Source: Diadema setosum
Lineage: Eukaryota; Echinodermata; Echinoidea; Diadematoida; Diadematidae
Reading direction: 5' to 3'
Assembly (NCBI RefSeq): GCF_964275005.1
Contig: NC_092685.1
Location: 32,416,866 to 32,480,865 of the forward strand
DNA: 64,000 nt
Positions 50,542 to 63,038 of the stretch are shown here, piece by piece. The notes under the pieces were generated by a model. The model made no database searches. It was not told where the DNA came from and saw only the letters and a program-made list of their open reading frames with translations. How positions within the stretch are numbered: position 1 is the stretch's first letter; every line of letters begins with the position of its first letter. Made by a program: the position numbers and the translations under genes.

Positions 50542-50652
50542 ACTGGGGGCTTCCAAAGAAGACCAACTTTCAAAGGGCTATGCAATGAGCCAGGTGCGTT
50601 GCTATGTCAGTGCATGAATTATCTTCTGTTAGGCATACTCGAAGCCCCCAGT
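50542..50652. mobile_element. 111-bp TA-flanked miniature element
   Basis: The ends ACTGGGGGCTTC and GAAGCCCCCAGT are perfect 12-bp inverted repeats with TA on each side. The centre is unique. Size and TA flanks suggest a Tc1/mariner-type MITE. Confidence 0.75.
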
Positions 50653-51702
50653 TAGAAATTACCATTAAAAAACAAAACAAAACAAAACAAAACAGTACCC
50701 AAACCGAATTGGTCTATATCATGTCAGGCAAATCTCGAGCAAATCGGTGTTTTTGACAAGTCTGAATTCGGGGACCAGAACAATGCGTGTTTTTTTTTTT
50801 TTTTTTTTTTTTTAATTGTGTAAGTTGTTATACGCAAATTTGAATAAAAGTTATCAGAGATTATAACAATCAGGAGAGCTTTTTAAACTTCGTAGAGGGA
50901 GGAAGAAGATCTCGCATTTTATACTTATGCGGTGTCTCAATTCGCAACCTTATTTAGCATCGATATCCCTTTAGTTTAATCACTAACATAATATAATACC
51001 GTACTTTGTACATTTCGTATAAAACTTTATCATATTCAAATATAATTTATATACATATTGTATTCTTGAATGTTTCGTCATTTTTCGTTATTGAGATATG
51101 AATTGTAGATAACGCCGAGATGTATCATATCTCTGGAATCTACATCCCATATTACAAGCTATGCTTTTTAGTAGATTCCTCATAATAACACATCATTGAT
51201 GTTTCCTTATACCTTTGTGCAATTTGTCTCAAAATGACTGTTGTGTTACCCGTATTTTTTTTTTTTATATATCAAATGGAATATAAAATCTGTATGAAAT
51301 GTGGAATATTTCCAGGTATTAAAAAAGATAACAAACTTAGTGCACATGGAGGAGGGAAAATTGTCTCAAAATGCAACCAAAAGTGTACATCGAATGGTTC
51401 AATTTCAATTCAAAACACTGTAACTTAAAAACTCCGTTGTTAGGGAGGGGGAAATTACTCCATCTCACCCCAGTTCACATCTTTAGGCTTTCAACGTGGA
51501 ACAATAATTAAGGGGTGACTGATACCATAATTTAGCCATTCGCATCTACCCCCGAATATCATTTTGATTACTAGATTTCTTCCCAAAGTGCTTTACATTT
51601 AAGAATGTTTATCAGAGCAGCCCCCTCCAGTCAAGATCAAAAGTACCCCCCCCCCCCCGTCCCACAGTGGGCCTATATACAAAATACGTTCCGCGGCGCT
51701 TA

Positions 51703-52159
51703 GGCTGCTTTCACATAGAAGTATTCGGTATTCGCTATTCGCTATTCGCTATTCGCTATTCGCTATTCACTATTCGAGCACCGAATACTACACCATCACC
51801 CGCACCGTCAACTCACCATCCCATGTAGTGAGGATTTCTTCCTCCTACATCGCAGCAAATCTTATTAACAATTTCTAAACTGCATCAGAATGTCGGTCTA
51901 CATGCTTATATTTGCTAACGGGCAAATCCAGACCAAAAGTGTCATTATTTCATAAACGAGAGACGGTATACGCTGCAAGAAAATCGAACAAGCTCGATTC
52001 CCACTTTGCTATACTTTTCGCAGGTATTCGGTGCTTTCGAATAGTGCCCTCTTATGTGAACCGGTGTAAGGAAATCCTATCGTTCGATTCAAGCTATTCG
52101 CGTGCCCTCAAAAAACGAGCCCGAATACCCGAATAGTATACTTCTATGTGAAAGCAGCC
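51703..52159. mobile_element. Harbinger-like MITE with internal heptamer array
   Basis: 457 bp with ends GGCTGCTTTCACATAGAAGT and its inverse, flanked on both sides by TTA, the usual 3-bp Harbinger target duplication. Next to the left end is a TATTCGC heptamer array (51722-51776). The right arm has TATTCG-type words in inverse orientation. Non-coding. Confidence 0.85.
51722..51776. repeat. (TATTCGC)n heptamer array
   Basis: About seven head-to-tail 7-bp units inside the MITE. Confidence 0.9.
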
Positions 52160-53677
52160 TTATGAAACTCCTTGTGTATACTCCTTTTCACACATGTCCA
52201 GAACGTCTTCGCATGCAGAGACGCAACTACATGTATTGTATATCGGTAAGTCCTTATTGCTACATCAAAACTACAGGAACCTGCATGTGAGTCATTGTAG
52301 TCATTGCATGGAGCTACTAGTAGCTCCATGGTCATTGTATCCACGCTGGACATTTCATTAAAACACTCCTTGTACAACGTGATGTGTGGGAGACTGAGAA
52401 AGCTTCTCGCTTGAGAGTGATGACTTTGGTTCGCTTTGAACAACACGTGCCTACTTATAACTACATGTACACTGTATACCACCTTGAAACGGGTATGTAT
52501 ATCTTTGCATTGGAACGTGCACATCTTGCATGTTGTCAGCACCGTTCCAGCATTGACAAATAATGCAAGGGGATACGCTGGAGCGGATATAACTCACACT
52601 CATCTAGAGGAGTAAGCAGTTTGTTTGTGCGCCTTATTGGCACAGAAGCACCGATGAGTGATAATAAAAGGTTACTAATCGCATCGGACTTGTCGGAAAG
52701 CTTTGTATTCGATGCCCTGGTTGTCCGCTCCAGTAGTTCCACTGTCAATTCGCGTCATTTTCCTTGAATTAGGATCTAAAAGGTTTAGAAAAGTAGCACA
52801 TCTTGCCACTATGGTCTCCCCTTTCAGAATCAATAAGTTTTTAGTTTCTTTGTTTATTTTGGGGGTGTTTACTTTGTGTGTGTGTGACTTTGGGGCCCAA
52901 ATTTTGTTTTGTGTCTTATTCCACATGATATATATGCAACGCAGGACACTAAACTTACAGTAGGTTACACGTTTGTGTAGCCTCTTAGTCTTCAACGTTT
53001 CCTAAATGCAATATTTATATAAACGGGTCCATTTTTTCTGCATCTGAAATAGCTAATCTCGAGGGTATACCTCCCCGTTTTCAAGATTATGAAATGATAC
53101 GTGGTCGGAATTGTTGGTTTGTTGTTGTTTGTTTTTCTTTTTTATTATGGAGACATATTGGGTGGGTTTTTTTTCTCGACGGTTCCCAGTCAGTGCAGTT
53201 GTGGTGACATAAATTTAATACAGTGCACGATGGATTACGTATAGGAAACAGACATGCAACATTAACATCAGTTACAAGGGCTCCACGTTTAAAGATTGTT
53301 TTATTATGTCAAGACTGAATTCATGCGTTCAGTTTCATGGTATACTAGTTGATATTGTCACCACTTTTGAAAAGATTTCACTGTGGTTTAAAGTATCACG
53401 ATATTGAATGTGAGGAGGTCAATCTGGTATTCATTTGTAAATATGATTTAAAAAGTGAAATTTTTGTGTAGTTATAATAATAGGCCTATAACTCACGAAT
53501 TCCAGACTTCGACGTTTTTACAAATGTATCGATACATGCTGTTGTAATTATTCTTTATGTAATTCTGTTTCCATTATGTATCATAACGTGAACATTTCCA
53601 TGTTTGTTTTGTTTTAAAATGTAGAAATAGAGCAAAGCAAAATTATCATCAGCCCCTAAGCCCGCCAGCCAGACACT

Positions 53678-54868
53678 ATGTCGACTAAGAAGGGTCTGTT
53701 GGAAAGACTGGCCGCTGGTCCGGTGGTAGGAGACGGCAGCATGTTAATGACTATGGAGAAGCGGGGTTACGCCGTGGCGGGTGCCTGGACGCCCGAGGCT
53801 GTTATCCAGCATCCCGATGCTGGTGAGTCTACGTCTATTCCGCAGTGTTCACTAGGAAAGAAAAAGATTTCGTTTTCACAGATATCTTGTATAATTTGTG
53901 CGAAAAACAACGACGCAAATGCTACGAATATTCTCCACTGTCATGATCAAAGTTTATTTTCATTGATTATGATGTAGAAAGACTAATCATTGCTATGACA
54001 AGATTTTGAAAAACAAAAAGAAAGGACGGATGTATGTGAGGAGGAATAAGGCAAGAGCAGAGAACCAAGAATGGTAATGAAAGTTTATCAGAGTAGTTGA
54101 AGTAGTAATAGCAAGACTATAGAGAATGTGGTCATTAATATAATACATATGTACAAGAAAACGAAGAAAACGATGGGAAGAAGAAGAAGAAGAAGAAGAA
54201 GAAGAAAAGGTAAGACCAATCGTTAGGGATAATTTCAAACAAAATAAACGAGAGAATAAATAAAGACAGAAAATACCTTAACTCGAAAAGATCATCTACC
54301 ATCTTACCTTCAGTAAAACAACTTCATCGCGAGTTTCTGAGGGCTGGAGCCGACGTCCTGCAAACGTTTACATTCTACGCATCAGAAGATTCCATCGAGG
54401 GCAAAAATTCGTCAGCCTCCGTTGAGGATACACTTCTGAACGTAACCATGATATATTATCTTCAGCCCCTTTTCTCAGAGTTTAGCGGTTGATATTACAC
54501 GTAGCACATCCAAACAAAGCAAGCCATTTGAATAACTTTGTCTCCAGAGATGTCGTGATGCCTAAGATAATACAATAGTCGGAATTATTCAAACTATGCT
54601 AAAGGAAATAAAGTTGGGGGCATTCTGGCAATGTCCAATAACTTGATATTCAATGTTCATAATTATGCTGGAAGTTCAGATTACAAAGCAAACTGCGATT
54701 GCTTGCATAGAGGACAGTCAGGGCATATGTTTGCAGAGAAACAACAACAACGACGGTGATGAGGATTATGATGCCATCATGATAATGATGATGATACTAA
54801 TAATAATAATAGTAATAACAATAATACTTGTAATAATAATGATAATAATAATGATAATAATGGTAATA

Positions 54869-54919
<51 letters not shown>

Positions 54920-57900
54920 TCAATACTAGTATTAGTAGTAAATAGCATCGCTTGATCTAGGAAATAGACATGGCAACAATTTTGCGTAGACCACACAAGT
55001 TTGACGAGATGCTTATTAGCCGTAATTCGTTTGTGAAATCATGTTTTACTGAAATCATCTTGATGTAATACGGGAGTGTCTGTATTTCAAGCAATATCAA
55101 CTTCATTATAACGGAATCTGTCTTCATGCTTTGTTGTAGTGGAAGGATCTGAACGAGCGGGCCTGCGATCTAGCGAGAGAGGTGGCTGATGAGGGAGACG
55201 CCCTGGTGGCAGGCAGCATGGGTCCCGTGGTCGCCTACGAAGCCGGGAAGGGAAAGGATGTCGTCCAGAATCAGTTTCGACAGCAGTGTGATGTCTTCAG
55301 TCGCAAGAAAGTCGACTTCCTCGTAGGAGAGGTAGCAACGTTGTCGTCTTATGTTTAATTTTGGCTAGCCATTTGGCTGACGTTTCATGCTTTATTTGCA
55401 TTGTATGTACATTGTACTTATTTTTAGCTCTTGACCTTTAGTCGTTGGACGTATACATGTGTTAGATGAGCATAATGCTCATGAATATCATCTGCTAGCT
55501 GATCAAGGTACATGTGTGATTTATTTGCAGATTAGATTCGTAGCAAATATTTGGATGGTTAAAGACCTTATTCAAATCAAAATTAGCTATTCGTATCATT
55601 GCTGTTGTACTGCGCTTTCTGCACCATGCAAAATTCCGTGAGCGAAAGCCATTGCATATTCCTTTTTTATTCACTCTGTTCAGTTCTTCAGTTACACGGA
55701 AGAAGCCGAGTGGGCCATTGAAGTGATGAAGACTTACGGCCTACCCGTAGTGTGTATGATGAGGATTTGTATAGCTGGTGATGAGATGGGCGTGAAGCCA
55801 GCCGACTCAGCCGTCAGACTGGCGAAGGCAGGTCCGTGAGCCTGCGCGGATATCGATTGCGACGTAACAATCCAACCTTTTTCCAGAAAAGTTATCCTTT
55901 TTCATTGTTTTTTTTTTAAGCTGCGCTTCTTCATGTATGTTTATGATTATGCGTGTGTTTGTGTGCGTGTGTATGTGTGTGCATGCGTGTGTTAATACCA
56001 ACTTTTAGGATGAAGTCGACAGCACTAAGTAAGATTTATAACATACGCAACTTTGAATCACCTGTTGTTTAGTGACCCCGAGGAAACGTGCGGCCATATG
56101 TTGGTAAAGCATCTATACTTTCGTACCTAAAATGATTGCCAACAACACGATGATTCGATTCATTTTTATTTTCCATTTTCTACAGAACATTACAGGGTAT
56201 AAACCCGATAAGCTTGAATAGGAAAATACAGTAATTCAAAAGAGGACAAATATTACAGATCAGACAGGACAGAAAAAACCCAGCAAACAAATATACCGAA
56301 CAAAAAACAATAATTTGCAAAAGTACAGCAACATGACATGGCTCTGTAAATCACTAATCGTACTTTAAAATACCTACATAAGTACCATAGATACCAACAG
56401 CTTGATAATGGGCATATTTTGAGAAAAAAATCACAATATTACTTCAGGAAGTATACCGCATCAAGTGTTAATCTATATATATTTATTCTTAGGAGCGGAC
56501 GTCATAGGAGTGAACTGCTGCTACGATCCCAATATTGCACTTGAGACAATTGCTATGATGAAAGAAGGTCTTCAAGCCTCCAAACAGAGGGCGCACCTCA
56601 TCTTACAGCCCGTAGGATTCCACACTCAGGAAATCGCAGGAGAGCCAATCGGATACACCGAGCTTCCAGAGTTTCCTTTTGGTTAGTAACTCAGCGCCAT
56701 TGTCCAATCTGGACGCGTCAGAACTTGCCGCCCACCAGAATCAGTATAAAAAAACAAAGCAAAACAAAACAAAACAAAAAAGGAACGTCCCACTATTTTC
56801 ACATTTCACTACCATCGATTCTCGTTTGTTTTTTACGTAACTTCATGTAAAAAAAGTGAGGGAACATCACCTTCTTACGTTGATAGTAGACTTTCTGGCA
56901 CTGATCTAATGTTTGCCATCCTCTATGAATAATTGCGGTTCGGTATAGGAGTGACGATAGTGATAGGTCTAGTGTACAGTGCTGTTTTCCTCACGATTCC
57001 TTCTTTTTGAAAATATGGCTCATTGGCTAAAAATTTATCAACTACTCAGTTCCAATGTGATGCTTTTGTTTTCCATGTATACCATGCTAATTTGCAGTTG
57101 TCTTATCTCTCTCTTTGTCTTGTACGATACAATAATGTGCTCATCTTACAATGCAACATCAGCGATGGAGCCCCGTGTTCTCACACGGATCGACGCGCAC
57201 AAGTTTGCTCGCGCAGCGTACGAGCTCGGAGTTCGGTACGTCGGTGGATGTTGCGGATTTGAACCCCATCATATTAGGGCCATATCTGATGAGGTATATA
57301 ATGTCCGCTAGGCAGAAAAACAAAGTGCAGTTTAATATAAATCATTACATGCTATATAGTTGATCCTTGGTTGATATTACTTGGTTTAATTTTATTACAC
57401 TGTAGTACATTGTATACTCCTCGTGTACATTTTTACTTCAAATCAGTGGTAAACTATCATCATGCTGAATATTATCATCAACAGTCATAACGTGTACCTG
57501 AAGTTTCATTTTCAATGGTAAATTTCCTTGTTCTAAGAATGAAAGTGTAAAAGTTGAATTTTCTCCAGTGAAATGTTCCTGTCGTTTTTGCTTCCAAAAT
57601 GTCACATATATAGTTGAAAGAAGAACGAGGCCGTGGAGTTTTTGGGAGCGATAAATCGGGATTTCCTCAGAGTTTGACTAGAAGTTTCGTTGCAACTCTG
57701 CGGAAGAGGTACGTGCACGCTCAATTCAATACAAGTTTGCGGTATACAATTTTTAATACGTAACATTTCATCTGTCAGTGGGTGGACTGCAATGATTTAA
57801 AGCAAATTAGTAAATGAACTGAAATGGTATTTCCTTTTACTTGTGTAAGAGATATTTGGAAGAGTGTAATTCAATTCATTCTAAATCATATGCGCTTTCA

Positions 57901-58848
57901 TGAGTTGTATTACACTGTACCACCTTAGGCAGTCAACAGAACATAGCGATATATAGTTACAGCAAAGGCTGAACAGCTAATTCCTTACTGAAACACGGAA
58001 AAGAAGATACTCAATGTGAAAACAAATGAATTAAAAAAAAGGTGGGTGATAGTTCACACCCACGAACAATAAACACGGTGAATTAAAACCCTAAAAGAGG
58101 CAAGTGAAGAAGGGAAATGACGCAGGAAGAGTGTAAGGAAGGCAAATGAGACAGTCGCAGAGCTATTACCAATGATCTGGAAGTGAGGGGTAGTGGTTAC
58201 AGCTGCCCCTGTCTCCTACCTCCCCCCCCCCCTCTCCATTAGTGCAATCTCAACTTCTATTCCAGCTCACCACTGCCCTTCGACTGTCACTAAGTATTTA
58301 CCACACTCCCATGTTGCTATATTTTGTCACTGTCTCATTTTGTCACTGTCACTACTTTGTATTTGCCACACCCACCCCCCTTGTTTACTCTCCCGTAGCT
58401 GTCTAGCTGTCCTGACTGGTCTTCTATCACCAAATAACTCTTTCAAGGACTACATAGTTGCTACCATCAACCTCACTTCCTCATTTGCATCACCATGCAA
58501 ATAGTTAATGGGTACACTGTATTAGTTTTCTTGAATTTGTCTTCCTCTGCACATGATGGACCCTACCACAAATTTAGGGTCCATGCTCTGTATATATGAG
58601 ATTTGTAAGGTCGCGACTGCAGATCTGCATTTTTAAACAAATACACTATGTCGGAAAAGGGGACCAGCGTGAATCTTCACCCCTGCTTAATAATATCTTG
58701 CCTTCATTCAACGTATCTTGTTTCATTTTGTTTTTGTCACAGAGCATCGAGAGACTATTGGATGAACCTGAAGCCCGCTGCTGGAAGAGATTGGATTATG
58801 AAACGAGCAGAACTGAGACCAAAAAGTAGCGATAGCAAATCTTCATGA
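53678..58848 (+). CDS. BHMT: Betaine-homocysteine S-methyltransferase, 8 exons
   Basis: Zinc-dependent cytosolic enzyme that transfers a methyl group from betaine to homocysteine, giving dimethylglycine and methionine. Exons: 53678-53822, 54314-54441, 55140-55331, 55684-55831, 56493-56681, 57163-57293, 57614-57708, 58743-58848. They sum to 1134 nt (377 aa; human 406) and phases close. Conserved features are GDG near residue 19, GAWTPEA (substrate-site Trp about 37), [19 protein letters not shown] (Tyr about 70), the Glu at about 155 matching human Glu159, and the three zinc cysteines at about 213 (VNCCYDP) and 297-298 (GGCCGFEP). The linker after ASED is diverged ([17 protein letters not shown]). 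The C terminus ends soon after [15 protein letters not shown], so the tail is about 30 residues shorter than in mammals, and a Ser-rich end replaces it. No break in the catalytic barrel is seen. A paralogue or close BHMT2-like copy cannot be excluded from one window. Confidence 0.95.
54178..54207. repeat. (AAG)n microsatellite
   Basis: AAG run in BHMT intron 1. Confidence 0.85.
54777..54930. repeat. (AAT/ATG)n trinucleotide tract
   Basis: About 150 bp of AAT-type triplets in BHMT intron 2, similar in style to the tract at 14610. Confidence 0.9.
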
Positions 58849-59204
58849 GACAACAGTTACTTATGTTTCATCACAATGTTTGAATTTTGTATTCCTATTC
58901 TGACCTAATGGTGTAAAGGGTAATGTTCATTTCCTTCGACATTACTGCTTTATATAGACATGAACCATAGGCTACTTTTGTAAGGCGTTCTTCAACTTGT
59001 GGATATTTTCCATGAACTTGAATACCTATATCTTATTCATTTTATTTTGTATACGTACTACAGTGTACAATCAATCATGTACCAAGATATTTGAAAACCG
59101 CTTCGCATGTATTGGCTGCTACAATGTAGGGCAAGCTTCAGGCAAGCTTTAGACAAGCGTCTGGAGGTCATTGTCACTAGATATTCGTAAGCTTTGAAAG
59201 TGCT

Positions 59205-59210
59205 ATTAAA
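59205..59210 (+). terminator. Candidate polyadenylation signal of BHMT
   Basis: ATTAAA, the common variant signal, lies about 360 bp after the BHMT stop, within AT-rich sequence. Confidence 0.3.
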
Positions 59211-59650
59211 CTTATTCTATTTACATCAATATTATAGTCCTTGCTTTAGGGAAGAAAAGACGGATTTCTTAAGAAAAAAAAACACTTTTTATCGGGTTAT
59301 GCACAATATGTTGATAGTATATGTTATGAAATGTGCATATACGGAGTAAATGATAAAAGAGTGATCTACCTCTGAGAACGTTCTGAAAAGTCTGTGAAGC
59401 ATTATGCAGAATCTTGGACAGTGATTCTTTTTAAATCGAATGGAAAAGCAAACAAACAAACAGACAGAACGCTTGCGTCGGTTTGCCAACGTACATACAG
59501 AATATTTCTCTTAGTGTAAACATAATATGAAAAGAGAATGAGTATGGAGTATCTTAGAGACAGAGATAATGATGACCTTGTATGGTGCAATTTTCAATGT
59601 GGAACAAGGCTGTCAAATCCTTAAGTGTAATAATCACATTGATGATTGTT

Positions 59651-60090
59651 TTAAAGGTATTAGCCCACATTTGCAAACCCACGAAAATAAAAACTGCATA
59701 AAACAGGTCCAATATGACTTCAAGTACAAGTTATAACAGTAACATACCTCACCTGTTGCTCTTTGTCTATACCATTCAATAAAAGAGAGAAAATCGTCGT
59801 TTTAAAATCAATTTTCAAACCGGGTCAACCCGACCCAAAATCGAATTACGAGCGCGGGCTAGCTACGTACATGTAACTTACACATGTATCGCATGCATGT
59901 AGTACGTACGTGGACCGGAGCTAGCGAGCGTTATGCGCATGCATACGGTGCATTTTCATTTATTTTTTATGAAAGCAATGGACTAATTGGAACGAAATTT
60001 TGCACAGGTGTTACTGCAATCATACCCAAACTCCATGCTAACTATGAGACCAATTGCTGCAGGTTTACAAATGTGGACTAATACCTTTAA
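59651..60090. mobile_element. TTAA-flanked MITE, group C
   Basis: 440 bp. The ends TTAAAGGTATTAG and CTAATACCTTTAA are perfect 13-bp inverse copies that extend imperfectly through CCACATTTGCAAACC. It shares only the TTAAAGG terminus with groups A and B. Confidence 0.8.
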
Positions 60091-60183
60091 AAGTGGCAGG
60101 ATACGGGAAAGAGCTTGGAAAACGGACACACACACATATACATGTAGTATACAAACACAGGTATATGTAAACAATGTATTATA

Positions 60184-60362
60184 ATCCCGTTATAACGGAC
60201 ACGGTTTTTACGAAATTTGCCGTCATAATGAAATGAAGATTCAGGTACCAAAATTATCATCTGTATCATACTTTATTCGTTATATAGGTTATAACGAAAT
60301 TTCGATAAAACGAAAAAGTTAAACTGCCGGTCTCGATAATATCATTATAACGATAGTCGGCT
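60184..60362. repeat. ATAACG-rich dispersed repeat fragment
   Basis: CCGTTATAACGGACACGG at the left, TTATAACGAAATTTCG in the middle and ATTATAACGATAGTCGG at the right suggest an eroded fold-back repeat. Boundaries are uncertain. Confidence 0.35.
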
Positions 60363-61193
60363 ATATTAATATTGTTTCGTCATTACCCCAAACAACACTT
60401 CATACATTGATTTCACTGCATGTGTATCATAATGTATTAGGTTAGAGAATAAATTTCAGACAAGATAGTCCTTGATTTGAAAGTGTTCTTCTTTTAAGAC
60501 TTTCAAAGTTTCAAAGTTATACTCCAGGAGCGGCAAATTAGAGCATCTTGACCAAATCACATTAATGCCTTAACAATTCTTTTTTTTTAATGTTAATGCC
60601 TTAAAAATTCTACCATAAAAAGGTATATTGCCATGCATGCATATCACGTATAGATGTTGTTCAAAAGAAGAAGAAGAAGACGAAGAAAACATGAACACCA
60701 AAGTGTACGTTGCGTAATAGCATGCAATGAGTTTAACATCATGATAAAAATTAGTAGTAATTTAAGTCTCATATTTTGGAATACTCCTCTTATAGGGTAT
60801 ACAGCGGCTCACACTGATACCCAGTCAACTCGAGTTACCTCCGGGGGACACATTGACAACATTGTTACCTCGCGTCTGTTAAAAACCCAGTAGCGTGGGG
60901 ACACCATGGAGTGGTAAAGCAGGCCCTGATCAGATATCCACGTAATACATGTAGTATTTGAGAGCCCCGTAACGAATTGTGTACAACTTTATCACTGATC
61001 TCTATGGGGGTACGCTCACAGCGGAAAATTCTCTTCTACAGTCGGCCGTTGCCGATGCCGATGAACGCGTACACTTCGATGCACAATTATAATTATTCTC
61101 TAACAATTAAGTGACTGATTGTGGTTTTTAAAATGTACCAGGTGGGGCAGGGAATGAAGATCTATTCAGTAGGTATTAAATATTTTTAAGAAA

Positions 61194-61768
61194 TTAAAGG
61201 AAACCAAAACCCAAACAGCAATTTGGATTGAGTGAAAGCAGCAACATTAGTAGAACACATCAGTGAAAATTTGAGGAAAATCAGACAATCGATGCAAAAG
61301 TTATGAATTTTTAAAGTTTTGGTGTTGGAACAGCTAGATGAGGAGACTACTGGAGATTATGACGTATGTGTGGACAACAATATAAAGAAAATAATAAAGG
61401 GAATTCCACAAAAATTCATTTTTCATGAAAATTACACTCCATCAACTTGATACTTACATACGTTAAGGGTAGCAATTATTCCCCCTGCTTTCTGAAAGTA
61501 GTTAGTCATAGTGGACTTTCATTATGCTATCCATAGAAAAGTGAAAAGTCTTTGTGGAATTTTCTTTATATTTTCTTTATATTGTTGTCCACACATACGT
61601 CATAATCTCTAGTAGTCTCCTCATCCAGCGGTTCCAACACCAAAACTGTAAAAATTCCCAACTTTTGCATTGATTGTCCGATTTTCCTCAAACTTTCACT
61701 GATGTGTTTTACTAATGTTGCTGCTTTAACTCAATCCACATTTGTCTTTGGGTTTTGGTTTCCTTTAA
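61194..61768. mobile_element. TTAA-flanked palindromic MITE, group B copy 2
   Basis: 575 bp. The ends TTAAAGGAAACCAAAACCC and GGGTTTTGGTTTCCTTTAA are near-perfect inverse copies, and the arms match those of the copy at 26762 over about 200 bp each. The centre differs from copy 1. Confidence 0.85.
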
Positions 61769-62157
61769 GACGCAGCACAGTGGATAGCCTCCGACTAGCC
61801 TCTGGAGAACCTCGAGGGAAATCATGCCTTACCGTCCATAGTCAGGATAGACTCTGGGTAGCCTCCGGAGGACACTCAGTGAAGCTGTCAGTCAGGACGT
61901 TCTCGAGGTAAATCCTACCCGGGAAAGTATCATGACGTCACTGAAATGTTGCTGCGGCCAGCGTGCGCGCACTGTACGTTACAAATCGAACGGCATCCAA
62001 GCTGGTATCATAAAGTATGGGCTGTAGAATCTCTGCAATCTGATTGGTCAATTATCATTCATTGATTTTACTGTATTATACACACTGAGCCATGCTTCCG
62101 GTAAAATCCGAACACATGGCTCAAGCCTTTGTATAGTGCTGTAGGTGTACCGGATGC

Positions 62158-62160
<3 letters not shown>

Positions 62161-62189
<29 letters not shown>

Positions 62190-62197
62190 GGGGGGGG
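62161..62197. repeat. Poly-T / poly-G tract
   Basis: About 29 T followed by a G run. Confidence 0.85.
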
Positions 62198-62740
62198 CCT
62201 TGAATTTAATAAATTTACGGGCCCCTTTCATAAAACGAATGATGCACAAGCCTATTTCATAGATCGACGAGAATTGGAAACAGTCTAAAACCCACTAGCA
62301 TACAGAGAGTGGGTGTAAACATTCTAAAAAGTTGAACTCAATCCTCGCCCATCCAATCTGTCCTGTGCATTCTATGATAAGTATATATACAATTTACTAC
62401 ATCCCGTATTTTATGTGGATAGTACGTTAGTACATGTTCGGAATGTGCACTGCAGTATCCCCATGCTACTGCAATATGCAAAAGGTGTGGTATGCGATGA
62501 TGATACACATTTCCGCGTATCTAGTAACGAACTGTCCAGGGACGACTGATTTCCCTATAGCAATAATGCACTCATTAATATGCACAACAGTCCCACTCTG
62601 CCCCTCCCTCCGCTTATTTCCTCTTCTAATATGGACCTGCTGAATTTTTACGTTTGTCCAGTTCTCACGTTCAGATTACGACGTATTGATAATTTTTATC
62701 GTGTAAAGAAATACAATCCCTTAGTATAATGTATGTATTA

Positions 62741-63038
62741 CTCTCTAAAAAAAATCGAGTGAAAATATTCACTCTTGAAGGAGTGAATACAAATAAGAGT
62801 GAATTTAGAGTGAAAATGGAGTGAATTTTGAGTGAAAATGTTCATTTTCACTCGTTTTGGAGTGATCTCAGGAATCACTCCAAAATCTTCGAGTGATCCC
62901 TGAGGTCACTCCAAAATGAGTGAAAATGAACATTTTCACTCAAAATTCACTCCAATTTCACTCTAAATTCACTCTTTTTTGTATTCACTCCTTTAAGAGT
63001 GAATATTTTCACTCGAATTTTTTTTTTTTAATAGAGAG
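62741..63038. mobile_element. TA-flanked hairpin MITE built of GAGTGAAAA words
   Basis: 298 bp, almost entirely palindromic, with TA on both sides. The ends are CTCTCTAAAAAAAATCGAGTG and an inverse copy that has a longer T run. The arms repeat GAGTGAA/TTCACTC at short intervals up to a centre near 62890, so either strand can fold into one long hairpin. Confidence 0.85.

Larger units (their letters stand above)
48464..53677. other. Intergenic region between the EF-hand gene and BHMT
   Basis: It contains the short 3'UTR of the EF-hand gene, a GA/CA/TA compound microsatellite (49588-49704), a second copy of the CCAGTT-ended MITE, a small TA-flanked element at 50542 and a Harbinger-like MITE at 51703. 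It also has G, C and T homopolymers (50438-50480, 50791-50813, 51646-51658). A possible 5'UTR acceptor for BHMT (ATGTAG) lies just upstream of 53625. No other gene is seen. Confidence 0.55.

Noticed and set aside
54653-54996. Ile-rich open frames on both strands
   Set aside because: AAT/ATG microsatellite in a BHMT intron.
61702-61911. 69-codon frame at 61.7-61.9 kb
   Set aside because: Its first third is the right arm of a group B MITE, so it is a chance reading.
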